Source: Bacillota bacterium
Lineage (GTDB): Bacteria > Bacillota > Clostridia > Christensenellales > CAG-138
Direction of reading: 5' to 3'
Length of the DNA stretch: 18,676 bases
Assembly: GCA_023426265.1 (NCBI GenBank)
Contig: JAFABA010000098.1
Coordinates: 1 to 18,676 of the forward strand
Made by a program: the position numbers and the translations under genes. Shown here piece by piece: positions 1 to 7,650 of the stretch. The notes beneath the pieces are model-generated. The model had not been told where the DNA came from and made no database searches. It saw nothing but the letters and a program-made list of their open reading frames with translations. The stretch's first letter is position 1; every line of letters begins with the position of its first letter.

Positions 1-553
1 ATCTCGCCTGCGCCTCCCCAAGCTTGCCCTCCACGATCAGCAGCGCGGCCTCCGCCGCCTGAAGATACGCTTCCTCCAGCAGTTCCTGGTCCTCCTTGGG
101 CGGCTTGCCCAGTACGAATGCGGCAAGGTCGCGCCCGTCCTTTTGTTTGCCGATGCCGATGCGTACGCGCGGAAAGCCTTCCTCCCCGCCTAAACAGGCG
201 ATGATGGAGCGCATGCCGTTGTGCGTGCCGGCGCTTCCCGAGGCGCGGATACGGATATCGCCGACGGCGAGGTCGATATCGTCATAGAGCACGATTAAGC
301 GTTCCGGCTGCAGCTTGTAATAGGAAAGCACGGACTGCACGGCCTCCCCGCTCAGGTTCATATACGTTTCGGGCTTGCACAAAAGCAGCTTTTCCGTGCC
401 GTAATAGCCTTCCCCGATTAAGGCGCGGTGCGCGCGCTTGTTACACGGGATATTGAGCTTTTGGGAAAGCGTGTCCAGCGCAAGAAAGCCCGCATTGTGG
501 CGGGAGTTCCGGTATGCGATACCGGGGTTGCCAAGACCCACGATCAGGTACAT
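1..553 (-). CDS. pth: peptidyl-tRNA hydrolase, C-terminus cut by window edge
   Basis: Cytoplasmic enzyme that cleaves the ester bond of peptidyl-tRNAs dropped from stalled ribosomes and so recycles tRNA. The reverse strand reads 184 codons from ATG at 553 with no stop before base 1. The family is usually about 185-200 residues, so only the last few residues are missing. The N-terminus carries the family signature VGLGNPG (5-11) and SRHNAGF (17-23). The catalytic histidine is H19 and the partner aspartate is D92 in YDDIDL. Substrate-binding asparagines are N9, N66 (in TYMNLSG) and N112 (in GTHNGM). GGAGG lies 9 nt before the ATG, inside the end of the upstream ATPase gene, whose stop is 4 nt away, so translation is probably coupled. 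Identification is very secure; the 3' end is simply outside the window. Confidence 0.96.
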   Translation of the reverse strand, partial: MYLIVGLGNPGIAYRNSRHNAGFLALDTLSQKLNIPCNKRAHRALIGEGYYGTEKLLLCKPETYMNLSGEAVQSVLSYYKLQPERLIVLYDDIDLAVGDIRIRASGSAGTHNGMRSIIACLGGEEGFPRVRIGIGKQKDGRDLAAFVLGKPPKEDQELLEEAYLQAAEAALLIVEGKLGEAQAR

Positions 554-557
554 GTCT

Positions 558-2897
558 TCAGTCCTCCGCTTTGAGTATATGCCGGCAAACGCGCTCCAAA
601 CCTGCAAGCAGCGGGTAAGCAATTAGCGTCAGCCCAATATAGAGCCACAACCCAATGCCGGGCTGCGGGGAAGAGAGCTCCAGAATGTTGGGAAACAGCG
701 CCGCCGCGCCAAAGAAGCCTGCCGCCATCAGCACCCACAGCGCGGCGCGGCGGAAAACAAGGGGCCTGCATACGCGCAGCAATATCATAAGCCCCGCCGT
801 GCCCGCAAGGTATACGCAAAGCGAGTTTACTTCCGGGTAAGTCAGCCCGGCCCTGCGGCCAATGAGACCTGCCGTAAGCGTAAAGAGGAATATGGTCATA
901 GCGCCCGGTATCGCGCGCGCGAGTACGTTCCGTAAAAAACTCCCTTTGATGCGCGTGCGGTTGGGCTCCAGCGCCAGGAAGAACGAAGGGATGCCCACCG
1001 TCACCGCGCCGATCAACGTCAGCTGCACCGGCTGGAACGGGTACGCAAGGCCGAAAAGCAGGCTCGATACCGTCAGCAGGAACGAGAATACGGTTTTTAC
1101 CAGAAACAGCGATGCCGTCCGCGTAATATTGTTGACCACGCGCCGCCCTTCCATGACCACATGCGGCAAAGAGGCGAAGTTGTTGTCTAAAAGCACAAGC
1201 TGGGAAATCTGCCGCGCCGCGTCGCTGCCTGCGTTCAAGGCAACGCTGCAATCCGATTCCTTTAACGCCAGCACGTCGTTTACGCCGTCCCCCGTCATGG
1301 CCACGATATGCCCCTGCGCCCGGAGTGCCCGGATGAGCTCCTTCTTCTGTTGCGGGGAGACACGGCCGAACACGGTATATGTCTTTGCAGCTTCTTTTAG
1401 GGCCTCGCCGTCCGGAAGCGTGGTGGCGTCCACATAATTTCCCGCACAGGGGAGGTCGAGCCTGCTTGCGATTGCGGAAACCGTGCGCGCGTCGTCGCCG
1501 GATATGAGCTTTACCGTCACGTCCTGTTCCCGGAAAAAGCGTAGCGTGTCCGCGGCTTCGGGGCGGATTTCATCCAGCAGCGTGACGAGCGCCAGCGGGG
1601 CGAGCGCCGCGTCCTGCGGGGCCTTCGGCTCGTCGCCTGCCGCTTCGGATTTGCACAGCAGCAGCACGCGGCGGCCCGAGGATGCTTCCTGATCCGCCTG
1701 CGCCTGTATATGTCCGGGCAGCTCCGTCAGCATGTTGGCCGCGCCAAGGTAAAGCGTGCCGTAGGAAAACGCGGCGGCGCTAAACTTGCGCGCGGAGGAA
1801 AACGGCGTTAGCCCCAGCGGCTGTTCGCGGGGCGGCGCTTTACAATACGCGGCAAGTGCGCGCGCCGTGGCGTTGCCCGCGGGCATGGTGCCCACGATAT
1901 CAGAGAGCATGGCAAAAAGCTCCGCGTCATCCGCGTGGCCAATCGGAATGATGCGCTCCACCTGCATGTTGCCTGTGGTCAAGGTGCCGGTCTTGTCCAG
2001 GCAGAGCATGTTCACGCGGGAGAGCGTTTCAATGCAGTAAAGCTCCTGCACCAGCGTCTCTTTACGCGCTAAGCTTATTACGCCCACGGCAAGCGACACG
2101 CTGGTGAGCAGCATCAGCCCCGACGGGATCATGCCGAGCACGGAGGCCGCCGTCTGCTCGGCGCTCGATTGCAGGCTGTGGGAAAGCCCGCCGTAGATGC
2201 TCCAAAACATCAATGCGCCCAGCGGAAGCACAACGCCGCCCGCATATCGGATGATGAGGCGCAGCGCGCGCATCAATTCCGAATCGAACCGCTTGTAGCG
2301 TTTGGCCTCATGGGAAAGCTTTGCCGCATAGCTTTCGCCGCCCACACGCTCCGCCTGCGCGCGGCAGGAGCCGGAAAGCACAAAGCTGCCCGAAAGCAGC
2401 ATGTCCCCCGGCCCTTTTTTGATGGCGTTGGATTCGCCCGTCAGCATGGATTCGTCCGCCTCGACCATTCCCTCGCAGACAATGGCGTCGGCGGGCACCT
2501 GATTGCCCAGGGATAAAATAAGAATATCGTCCAGCACAAGTTCTTCGCTGGGTATCTCCTGTTCCGCACCGTCCCGCACGACTAGGGTACGCGGGGCGTG
2601 CAGCACGCTCAACTTTTCCACCGCCCGCTTGGCGCGCAGCTCCTGAATCACGCCGATCAGCAGGTTAGAAAGCACCACGCCCATAAAGAGCGTGTTGGAA
2701 TAGGACTCCACCAGCAGCAGGCCCAGAAACAGGATCGCGTTGATGAGGTTGAAAAACGTCATCAGGTTGTCGCGTATGATCCTGCCCGTCGTCTTCGTGA
2801 TATGCGGCGGCTGCGCGTTTACAAGGCCTTCCTCTCGCCGCAAAAGTATCTGCGCAGAAGTAAGGCCCTCCTTTGCGCACGGCGTAAAGCGCTGCAT
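558..2897 (-). CDS. P-type cation-transporting ATPase, CtpE/Exp7-like
   Basis: Integral membrane ion pump of 779 residues, driven by an aspartyl-phosphate cycle. Visible in order: cytoplasmic N-terminus with GLTSAQ (11-16); membrane segments near 47-65 and 68-88; actuator domain with TGES (153-156); segments near 212-235 and 248-275; phosphorylation motif DKTGT with D301; nucleotide and hinge regions up to TGDGVND (535-541); then six C-terminal segments from about 592 to 766. This layout matches the CtpE (mycobacterial) and Exp7 (streptococcal) group, which has been linked to calcium, but the transported ion cannot be read from the sequence. The fourth segment has PSGL (258-261) where P2 pumps usually have PEGL. 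The start at 2897 follows GGGGAGG and a good promoter. The gene is probably co-transcribed with pth. Family is secure, substrate is not. Confidence 0.92.
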   Translation of the reverse strand: MQRFTPCAKEGLTSAQILLRREEGLVNAQPPHITKTTGRIIRDNLMTFFNLINAILFLGLLLVESYSNTLFMGVVLSNLLIGVIQELRAKRAVEKLSVLHAPRTLVVRDGAEQEIPSEELVLDDILILSLGNQVPADAIVCEGMVEADESMLTGESNAIKKGPGDMLLSGSFVLSGSCRAQAERVGGESYAAKLSHEAKRYKRFDSELMRALRLIIRYAGGVVLPLGALMFWSIYGGLSHSLQSSAEQTAASVLGMIPSGLMLLTSVSLAVGVISLARKETLVQELYCIETLSRVNMLCLDKTGTLTTGNMQVERIIPIGHADDAELFAMLSDIVGTMPAGNATARALAAYCKAPPREQPLGLTPFSSARKFSAAAFSYGTLYLGAANMLTELPGHIQAQADQEASSGRRVLLLCKSEAAGDEPKAPQDAALAPLALVTLLDEIRPEAADTLRFFREQDVTVKLISGDDARTVSAIASRLDLPCAGNYVDATTLPDGEALKEAAKTYTVFGRVSPQQKKELIRALRAQGHIVAMTGDGVNDVLALKESDCSVALNAGSDAARQISQLVLLDNNFASLPHVVMEGRRVVNNITRTASLFLVKTVFSFLLTVSSLLFGLAYPFQPVQLTLIGAVTVGIPSFFLALEPNRTRIKGSFLRNVLARAIPGAMTIFLFTLTAGLIGRRAGLTYPEVNSLCVYLAGTAGLMILLRVCRPLVFRRAALWVLMAAGFFGAAALFPNILELSSPQPGIGLWLYIGLTLIAYPLLAGLERVCRHILKAED

Positions 2898-2926
2898 CGG
2901 AGTACCTCCCCGTTATGATATGTTCC

Positions 2927-2955
2927 ATTATACAATGCGCCCCGTGTGGAAACAA
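2927..2955 (-). promoter_or_regulatory. SigA-type promoter for the P-type ATPase and pth
   Basis: Read on the minus strand, TTGTTT (2950-2955) and TATAAT (2927-2932) are separated by exactly 17 bp. About 30 nt of leader with GGGGAGG precedes the ATPase ATG at 2897. It diverges from the plus-strand promoter at 3023-3051. Confidence 0.75.
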
Positions 2956-3022
2956 TCACAAAGGGCCTTTGAAATTAAGGCAAAGACGGGCTATTGCCAC
3001 ACTTTGTTTACAGGATTATGCG

Positions 3023-3051
3023 TTGCAACAATCCCTTGGAATATGTATAAT
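3023..3051 (+). promoter_or_regulatory. SigA-type promoter for the foldase pair
   Basis: TTGCAA (3023-3028) and TATAAT (3046-3051) are 17 bp apart, about 70 nt before the first foldase ATG. The -35 box lies inside the perfect 8-bp palindrome GTTGCAAC (3022-3029). Confidence 0.75.
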
Positions 3052-3120
3052 GGGATAGCTTACTATAGGCGGCCTACTTCCGCCTGCTCGAATAGAATTC
3101 GTATTTAAGGAGAATTGCGC

Positions 3121-4374
3121 ATGACGGGGAAAAGGATGCTCGCTTTCTTGCTCGCGCTCATAAGCGTGTTGCTTGTGGCGGCGGGCTGCGCGAAAAATCC
3201 CGATGACATTTTGGGAACGGTGGGGGAGACGCCCATTTACCGTTGGCAGTTTGACGCCGCCTTGAAGAATCAGCTCGCCCGCTATGAAACCATGATGGGC
3301 GTGGACCTGACCCAGCCGCAATATAAATCCGACTTCGAAAAGTACAAGCTGAACCAATTGAACTACCTGGCAGGCGAGGCCGCCATGAAGGAAGAAGCCC
3401 GAAAGCAGGGGCTTTACGAGCTGACCGCCGAGCAGGAAGCGGAAGTGGACGCGCAGTATCTCAAATATTACAATGATAAAATCGCCTCCTTCATGGAGCA
3501 GTATGGCTCGGATGAAAAGGGCAGAAGACAGGCCGAGCAGGCGTATATCGACCTTTTGGAAAACAGCAGCCTCACGCCCGAGCGCATGCGTGCCATGATG
3601 CGGGACGCCTATGTGATCACCATGCTCTATGATCAGCTGGAGCCCGCGGGCAGCATAACGGAGGAAACCATCCGCGATTATTACGACGAACAGTTAAAGG
3701 CCCAGCAGGAAGGCATCGCGTCAAGCCCAACCTGGTTTGGCGAAAGCACGCCGAATCTTGTACTCGATGCGCCCGAAGGATATGTGGAAACCGTCCGCAT
3801 CACGCTGAACTTCACTCCGAAGCAGCTGGCGGAGCTTAAGACTGCTGCCGATACCGCATCGAGGCTGCTGCAGGACTATAAGAATAACGAAAGCGGGCTG
3901 TTCTCCGGCATCAAAAAGGATACGTTTGAACGCGCCAAGGCAAATTATGAGCGTTTGCTCAACGAAGCGTATGCGCAGCTTGACGAACAGTTGGGCGCCA
4001 TCCGCGACGAAGCGCTCGGCGGGGCCGACTTTATCAAGCTCATGGAGCAAAAGTCGGAAGATACCCACCTTATCAGCTACTTTGTCAGCAAGGATAGCAC
4101 CCATGTGGAGCCTGCCTATCTTGAAGCGGTGCTTGCGCTTGTGAACGTTGGCGATATCTCCGCTCCCACGCATTTAAAAGGCGGCTCCTGCATCATACTG
4201 CTAAAGGACAAGATCGCTCCCGGCGTGCGCAGCTTTGAGGAGATGCGTGATGAGATCAAGACGGAACTCGAATCCAAGACCCGCTCCAACGCAACTTTGG
4301 TGACCATGCAGACGGAGTTTGGGGAAAAAGCCCATGAAGCGGGTACCGTAACCCTTTACCCGGAAAAGCTGTAA
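3121..4374 (+). CDS. PrsA/SurA-like lipoprotein foldase with degenerate parvulin domain
   Basis: Predicted membrane-anchored extracytoplasmic chaperone of 417 residues. The signal peptide has a hydrophobic stretch 6-21 and a lipobox ending in AAGC, with C23 the lipid-modified cysteine. Residues about 31-200 resemble the helical SurA/PrsA N-terminal chaperone domain. Residues about 219-365 are a parvulin-like region: a strand after APEGY (217-221), a charged helical insertion (about 232-295), then GGADF (300-304) and a final strand near 355-362. The two histidines typical of parvulin active sites are not seen: R226 stands where the paralogue has histidine, and the closing strand reads GGSCIILL. 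Isomerase activity is therefore doubtful and a pure holdase role is likelier. ATG at 3121 is chosen because AGGAG lies 8 nt upstream; an in-frame TTG at 3115 is too close to it. It is followed 44 nt later by a second foldase. Confidence 0.82.
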   Translation: MTGKRMLAFLLALISVLLVAAGCAKNPDDILGTVGETPIYRWQFDAALKNQLARYETMMGVDLTQPQYKSDFEKYKLNQLNYLAGEAAMKEEARKQGLYELTAEQEAEVDAQYLKYYNDKIASFMEQYGSDEKGRRQAEQAYIDLLENSSLTPERMRAMMRDAYVITMLYDQLEPAGSITEETIRDYYDEQLKAQQEGIASSPTWFGESTPNLVLDAPEGYVETVRITLNFTPKQLAELKTAADTASRLLQDYKNNESGLFSGIKKDTFERAKANYERLLNEAYAQLDEQLGAIRDEALGGADFIKLMEQKSEDTHLISYFVSKDSTHVEPAYLEAVLALVNVGDISAPTHLKGGSCIILLKDKIAPGVRSFEEMRDEIKTELESKTRSNATLVTMQTEFGEKAHEAGTVTLYPEKL

Positions 4375-4418
4375 CCGGATTTCGTGCAGCAACAACAACA
4401 AAGGAGAATTGTTTTTCA

Positions 4419-5810
4419 ATGAAGAAGACTGTAAAAATCCTGATCGCCGCCGTATTGGCGCTTGCGTTCACCGTATCCATGTTCGGATGCAGCCTGGTGA
4501 GCGTCGATGATGAAAAGGACAGGGCGCAGGTCATTGCCAAGGTAGGCGATATGGAAGTCACCAAGGGCGAATATAGGGATATGTTCGATTACTATCTGTA
4601 CATGTACCAGATGTACGGGCAGGATCCCACCACCTCGCCGGACCAGCTTACATTTTTCCAGGATGATATCCTGAATGCCGTGGTCAGCACCAAGGTGACC
4701 GCTTACCAGGCCAAACTCCAGGGCTATACCACGTTGAGCGCGGAGCAGCAGGCCGAGGTGGACGAGGGCGTGCAGGCCGATCTGGATTATTTCAAGGAAA
4801 CCGCCCAGTCCCAGGCGGAAAGCGAAGTCGCGGAAGACCCCTCCCTTGACGTGGAGAAGCGCAAAGCCGAAATCTTCAGCGATATCGTCGAGCAGCAGTT
4901 CGGCGAAAAGCTGACCGAAGAGCAGCTCAAAGCCAGGCTGACGGAAGAGCAGGCCACCAACGCCTCCATCACTGCCCTGCAGGAAGCGTTTAACGCCACC
5001 GTCACCGTAACGGATGAAGAGGTGCAGGCCAAGTTCGATGAACAACTTGCTGCCGATAAAGATTCTCTCACTGCGGACCCCAGCGGTTACAAAGCCAGCC
5101 AGGAAACGTTTGAGCGCAACGGAGGCACGCCGCCGCTGTACGCGCCGGAAGGATACATCCGCATCAAGCACATCTCGGTTCTTTCCGAGGAAGAACTTGG
5201 CACGGAATACACCGAGATTCAAACAAAGATGCAGGACCTTGCGGATGAGCTTGCCAAGCTGACACTGGAAGACGAAGTGGCGAACGCCACACGCATTGCC
5301 GAAATCAAGACCGAGCATGCCGCGAAAAAAGCGGAAGCCGAAACCATGCGCAACGACCTGTTCGCTTCCGTCAAGCCCAAGATCGACGAAGCGTACGCAA
5401 AACTCCAGGGTGGCACGAGCTTTGACGACGTCATGAAGGAATATACCCAGGACCCGGATTTCACGGTAAGCGCGGATGTTGAAAATTCCTTCTACAAGAC
5501 AGGCGTGCTGTTGAGTGACGCGTCGACGGAGTATTCAGAGCAGGTGCGAGAGGCGGCGCTGAAGCTTACCGTCCCCGGCAGCTACAGTGAAATCATCATA
5601 GACGACGAAGGCTACCACATTGTCCAGCTGGTGGGTACGGAGCCCGCGGGCGACAGGAAGCTTGCGGATTATCAGGAGCAGTTTAAGGAAACCGTGCTCT
5701 CCGCCAAGCAGGATGAGGAATGGTATGCCATGGTCGACGAATGGGTCAAGGATACCACCATCGTCACCACCTATCCGGACCTGATCCGGGATGTCGGCAA
5801 GGCTGCCTAA
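4419..5810 (+). CDS. PrsA-like lipoprotein peptidyl-prolyl isomerase (parvulin family)
   Basis: Predicted lipoprotein foldase of 463 residues acting at the outer face of the membrane on newly exported proteins. The signal peptide has a lysine-rich start, a hydrophobic core 7-20 and a lipobox MFGC with C24. Residues about 34-230 form the helical SurA/PrsA-type N-domain, rich in Glu, Gln and Lys. The parvulin domain starts after APEGY (242-246) with KHISV (H251) and closes with GYHIVQL (H400), so both characteristic histidines are present. Between them lies a charged, coiled-coil-like insertion (about 256-320), longer than in a standard parvulin, followed by GGTSF (331-335). AAGGAG is 12 nt before the ATG. 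The gene is a diverged paralogue of the preceding one and almost certainly shares its transcript. The PrsA name is a family-level call. Confidence 0.87.
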   Translation: MKKTVKILIAAVLALAFTVSMFGCSLVSVDDEKDRAQVIAKVGDMEVTKGEYRDMFDYYLYMYQMYGQDPTTSPDQLTFFQDDILNAVVSTKVTAYQAKLQGYTTLSAEQQAEVDEGVQADLDYFKETAQSQAESEVAEDPSLDVEKRKAEIFSDIVEQQFGEKLTEEQLKARLTEEQATNASITALQEAFNATVTVTDEEVQAKFDEQLAADKDSLTADPSGYKASQETFERNGGTPPLYAPEGYIRIKHISVLSEEELGTEYTEIQTKMQDLADELAKLTLEDEVANATRIAEIKTEHAAKKAEAETMRNDLFASVKPKIDEAYAKLQGGTSFDDVMKEYTQDPDFTVSADVENSFYKTGVLLSDASTEYSEQVREAALKLTVPGSYSEIIIDDEGYHIVQLVGTEPAGDRKLADYQEQFKETVLSAKQDEEWYAMVDEWVKDTTIVTTYPDLIRDVGKAA

Positions 5811-5825
5811 GCAACCGAATTTCGG

Positions 5826-5859
5826 CGCCGCTTCGCCCATACAGGGCGAGGCGGCGTTT
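5826..5859 (+). terminator. hairpin after the foldase operon (first of two)
   Basis: A 13-bp stem (5826-5838 with 5844-5856, one G-U pair) has loop ATACA and begins 15 nt after the foldase stop. Only TTT follows, so it is weak on its own and may act with the next hairpin. Confidence 0.6.
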
Positions 5860-5864
5860 ATGTT

Positions 5865-5903
5865 GCCGACAAAGTCCTGCGGACTTTGTCGGCGGGTTTT
5901 TCT
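5865..5903 (+). terminator. strong intrinsic terminator after the foldase operon
   Basis: A perfect 13-bp stem (GCCGACAAAGTCC at 5865-5877 with its complement at 5881-5893) has loop TGC. It is followed by GGG and a run of five T's. This is the best intrinsic terminator in the window. Confidence 0.85.
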
Positions 5904-6269
5904 GTAGGTTGAAAGTGCGCGGCAGCGCGCTTTTTTCCGCAAATCTGACGCGCATGCAGCCCGAATGGCACATTCGGGTATTTTGCAAGGAACGATGTGC
6001 AGCCCAAAGCTGCACCACCAATCGTCCCAGATTTGATTGGATGTGGGGCTTCCCGCAGGGAAGCGGGTTCGGTGAGCCTTCGGCGGGACACGCCTCGGCA
6101 CTAGGCCTGCGGGCCGTCGTCAAAGAGCCAAAAATCGATCCCATGAATCAATTTGGAACCCCGGGTGCCTCACGGGCACCCCCCCACAACCCCTAAGGGG
6201 AGAGTTTACCGGCAAGCTCTGCGCTGCTTCGCCTTGCAGGGGAGGAGTGCGTGTTTTTTCATACCGACG
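5904..6269. other. hairpin-rich gene-free spacer
   Basis: No credible gene is seen here. Short frames on both strands lack ribosome sites and cross the hairpins. Perfect or near-perfect stem-loops follow one another: GCGCG/CGCGC before six T's (5917-5936), CCCGAAT/ATTCGGG (5960-5978), GTGCAGC/GCTGCAC (5997-6015), CCAATC/GATTGG (6018-6040), GCTTCCC/GGGAAGC (6048-6064), GGGTGCC/GGCACCC (6163-6181), and CCCCT/AGGGG near 6190-6201. It could be a composite of dispersed intergenic repeats, or a structured RNA. No known RNA family is recognised. Confidence 0.55.
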
Positions 6270-6309
6270 ACTAAAAAAGTTTTTTTAGTGCAAATAAAAA
6301 TTATATAAT
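6270..6309 (+). promoter_or_regulatory. promoter with overlapping palindrome before thrC
   Basis: TATAAT (6304-6309) is a clear -10 box about 100 nt before thrC. The -35 position (6281-6286) is only TTTTTT and lies in the right arm of a perfect palindrome, ACTAAAAAA-GT-TTTTTTAGT (6270-6289). The palindrome may be an operator, or the end of an upstream terminator. No T-box or known riboswitch motif is seen between it and the gene. Confidence 0.55.
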
Positions 6310-6408
6310 ATGCTGTGCAAATCTATACAAGCCGTCAAATTTGGTGTATGATGAACATAATCCATCACAGTTACTCGCGATAAGGCTGCCATTCGGCAGG
6401 AAAGGTGC

Positions 6409-7650
6409 GTGTCCCACATGCATGTTGCAGGATACCGCTGCACGTTATGCAAGACAGAATTCTCTTATACCGAAGATATGTTGACCTGCCCGCATTGCGG
6501 GGAAACAGGCATTTTGGATATCGTATTCGATTATGAAGCCATTAAAAAAGAATTGAACCGTGAAACGCTCTTAAAGGACCGAACGAACAGCATGTGGCGC
6601 TATCTGCCGCTTCTGCCCGTGGAAGGACGCCACTGGGAGCGTTTTTTGCGCGTGGGTTGGACGCCGCTCTACCGTTCCAATCGGCTGGAGAAGGAACTTT
6701 CTATCAAAGCCCTCTATATCAAGGACGATGGTCTCAATCCCACCGCGTCCTTAAAGGACCGTGCCTCCGCCGTGGCGGTCGCGCGGGCGAAGGAGCTGGG
6801 GTATGAAACCGTCGCCTGCTCTTCCACCGGCAACGCCGCTTCCTCTTTGGCAGGCAACGCGGCGCGTATGGGGTTAAAATCCGTCATATTCGTCCCTTCC
6901 CGCGCGCCCAAGGGCAAAGTCGCGCAGCTTTTGATATTCGGCGCGAATGTCGTGAGCGTGCAGGGGGATTATCGGGATACGTTTGAGCTTTCCCGCGCTG
7001 CCATAGATAAATGGGGCTTCTACAACCGAAACGCGGGCATCAATCCCATTATGACGGAAGGCAAAAAGACAGTCAGCCTGGAAATTGCGGAACAATTGTT
7101 GTTCCTGCCTACGGACTGGGTGGCGGTTTCCGTTGGGGACGGCTGCACGGTAGGCGGCGTGTACAACGGCTTTCGTGACCTCTATGAGCTTGGCCTCATA
7201 GAACGTATTCCCAAAATCCTGGGCGTACAGTCCTCCGGCTGCTGCCCGTTCGTTAATGCGGCGAAAAGCGGCACGCAGCTTATGCCCACGCCGGAAAACA
7301 CACTGGCGGACAGCATCGCGGTGGGCGTGCCCCGTAACCCGGAAAAGGCGTTAAGGGCTGTACGGGACAGCAACGGCGCATGGGTAGCTGTGGACGACGC
7401 CGAGATTTTGGACGCCATGCGCCTGTTGGGCCGCACCGAAGGCGTGTTTGGCGAACCCGCCGGGGTCACCGCCACAGCGGGCGTCAAACGTGCGGTAGCC
7501 GATGGAATTATCGGTTCAGACGAGACCGTTACCGTCATTTGTACGGGCAGCGGCCTAAAGGATGTTGCAAATGCTATGCAGGCGGCGGGAGAGCCGTTTT
7601 CCTGCCCACCCGATATAGAAGCCCTTGAGAAAAGCGGACGAATCCGATAA
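6409..7650 (+). CDS. thrC: threonine synthase
   Basis: Cytoplasmic PLP enzyme that converts O-phospho-L-homoserine to threonine, the last step of threonine synthesis. The 413-residue product opens with a zinc-ribbon-like region, CTLC (11-14) and CPHC (27-30), as in many threonine synthases of this size. The PLP lysine is K116 in TASLKDRA. Phosphate-binding loops are SSTGNAASS (138-146) and the glycine-rich stretch GDGCTVGG (243-250). SGLKD near 381-385 is also typical. Start is uncertain: GTG at 6409 has AGGA 7 nt upstream, while ATG at 6418 (410 residues) is 12 nt after AAAGG. It stands alone, without thrA or thrB nearby. No clear terminator follows, so some read-through into the BMP transporter is possible. 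Cysteate-synthase-like relatives share the fold, but the overall match favours threonine synthase. Confidence 0.9.
   Translation: MSHMHVAGYRCTLCKTEFSYTEDMLTCPHCGETGILDIVFDYEAIKKELNRETLLKDRTNSMWRYLPLLPVEGRHWERFLRVGWTPLYRSNRLEKELSIKALYIKDDGLNPTASLKDRASAVAVARAKELGYETVACSSTGNAASSLAGNAARMGLKSVIFVPSRAPKGKVAQLLIFGANVVSVQGDYRDTFELSRAAIDKWGFYNRNAGINPIMTEGKKTVSLEIAEQLLFLPTDWVAVSVGDGCTVGGVYNGFRDLYELGLIERIPKILGVQSSGCCPFVNAAKSGTQLMPTPENTLADSIAVGVPRNPEKALRAVRDSNGAWVAVDDAEILDAMRLLGRTEGVFGEPAGVTATAGVKRAVADGIIGSDETVTVICTGSGLKDVANAMQAAGEPFSCPPDIEALEKSGRIR

Noticed and set aside
544..1251. 235-codon minus-strand frame
   Set aside because: It lies wholly inside the P-type ATPase gene in another frame and gives a Cys/Arg/Ala-rich product without motifs; it is a shadow of GC-rich coding sequence.
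4416..5318. 300-codon minus-strand frame
   Set aside because: It is antisense to the second foldase, which has a signal peptide, lipobox and parvulin motifs; the antisense product has none.
5535..6196. overlapping frames of 77-188 codons on both strands after the foldase operon
   Set aside because: They cross two terminators and several perfect hairpins, have no ribosome sites and give low-complexity products.
6310..6408. T-box or riboswitch before thrC
   Set aside because: The leader is only about 100 nt, with no T-box sequence (AGGGTGG-type) and no terminator and antiterminator pair.
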